64,000 bases of DNA from the NCBI RefSeq assembly GCF_954871325.1, contig NC_088779.1, positions 3,784,846-3,848,845 of the forward strand, given 5' to 3'. Below the pieces are notes generated by a model. It worked only from the letters and a program-made list of their open reading frames with translations. It did not search any database and was not told where the DNA came from. This document shows positions 63,059-64,000 of the stretch, one piece after another. The position numbers and the translations under genes are program-made. Each line of letters opens with the position of its first letter. Positions within the stretch are counted from its first letter, which is position 1. This DNA comes from Gordionus sp. m RMFG-2023. Its lineage: Eukaryota; Nematomorpha; Gordioida; Chordodea; Parachordodidae.

Positions 63059-64000
63059 ACAATGAATTCGTTATAATATACTATAGCTTATTTGGATGAC
63101 GATAAAAGCTATTTCCATAATCTGGTAAATTATAAAGATTCGGAAGATTTTGGTAATATATTTTTATTTAATTAAAATATAATATTTTGTAGATGAATTT
63201 GAAAACAATAGCAATTCTATCCAAGAAGATTGTATATCACCGGATCCTGGTATATATTTTTAAGATGCATTAGTTAACATATAATATTTTGTAGTTGATT
63301 TTGAAAACAATAGCAATTCTATCCGAGAAGATTGTATAACACCGGATCCTGGTATATATTTTTAAGATGCATTAGTTAACATATAATATTTTGTAGTTGA
63401 TTTTGAAAACTGTAACACATCTATCCGAGAAGATTGTAGATCACCGGATCCTGGTATATATTTTTAAATTGCATTAGTTAACATATAATATTTTGTAGTT
63501 GATTTTGAAAACAATAGCAATTCTATCCGAGAAGATTGTATAACACCGGATCCTGGTATATATTTTTAAGATGCATTATATAATATTTTGTAGTTGATTT
63601 TGAAAACTGTAACACATCTATCCGAGAAGATTGTATATCACCGGATCCTGGTATATATTTTTAAGTTGCATTAGTTAACATATATTATTTTGTAGTTGAT
63701 TTTGAAAACAATAGCAATTCTATCCGAGAAGATTGTATAACACCGGATCCTGGTATATATTTTTAAGATGCATTAGTTAACATATAATATTTTGTAGTTG
63801 ATTTTGAAAACTGTAACACATCTATCCGAGAAGATTGTAGATCACCGGATCCTGGTATATATTTTTAAATTGCATTAGTTAACATATAATATTTTGTAGT
63901 TGATTTTGAAAACAATAGCAATTCTATCCGAGAAGATTGTATAACACCGGATCCTGGTATATATTTTTAAGATGCATTAGTTAACATATAATATTTTGTA
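63059..64000 (-). repeat. Right arm of the large inverted repeat: 102-bp tandem units, runs off the window
   Basis: Reverse complement of the left arm. 'CCGGATCCTGG' starts at 63240, 63342, 63444, 63546, 63641, 63743, 63845 and 63947 (102-bp steps, one of 95). From 63342 on the two unit types mostly alternate: 'acaatagcaattc' then 'actgtaacacatc'. The two-unit period is about 204 bp. The arm is already longer than the left one and is cut by the window end. Confidence 0.93.

Noticed and set aside
62107-64000. CRISPR-like array
   Set aside because: The 102-bp units are repeats throughout, with no short repeat plus unique spacer pattern, and the DNA is eukaryotic.

Overview
The window looks like nuclear DNA from an animal, probably an arthropod. 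It is very A+T-rich. Its genes have introns of about 40-60 bp with GT..AG ends, and its mobile elements (hAT, Tc1, tRNA-derived SINE) are of animal type. I cannot name the species. No rRNA genes, no convincing free-standing tRNA gene and no bacterial-style operon are visible.

Left two thirds (about 1-47 kb): a family of six four-exon BTB-BACK genes, one on + (1243-2572) and five on - (ends at 8768, 13227, 24698, 35112, 43456). All six read through with consistent splice sites and phases and give predicted proteins of 259, 328, 309, 268, 292 and 291 aa. They resemble the BTBD1/2/3/6 group but stop after BACK, with no PHR or Kelch domain. The linker between BTB and BACK is a Tyr/Asn/Gln/Gly-rich segment that differs strongly between copies. 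In two copies it is an in-frame tandem repeat (about 10-residue units in one, 8-residue units in the other). One copy needs an extra 52-bp micro-intron inside this linker. The genes lie in multi-kilobase duplicated segments. The first gene with its 3' flank is inverted and meets the next unit tail to tail near 5575. Later units repeat in the same direction with roughly 9-10 kb spacing. MITEs and non-autonomous hAT elements are present in some units and absent at the matching site in others, so they help order the duplications.

47-50.5 kb: two related MITEs, then a decayed hAT transposon (48172-50514) with perfect 11-bp terminal inverted repeats and a tRNA-derived SINE inside it.

51.4-57.8 kb: a small IQSEC/Schizo-like exon fragment on +, then the 3' half of a host glycosylasparaginase (AGA) gene on -. 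Four exons encode the whole beta subunit, including the catalytic Thr. A 5-kb intron holds a dead Tc1 element with complete ends. The exons for most of the alpha chain are not visible before the window ends.

58.2-64 kb: repeat DNA in three blocks. First, an extremely T-rich satellite with a 529-bp higher-order period made of 168+157+204 bp. Second, a 118-bp tandem repeat carrying a 12-bp palindrome. Third, a large foldback-like inverted repeat whose arms are 102-bp tandem repeats of two alternating types, around a core with an integrase-like fossil.

The most novel-looking item is the BTB-BACK cluster: paralogues that keep both domains and vary the length and repeat type of the joining linker.
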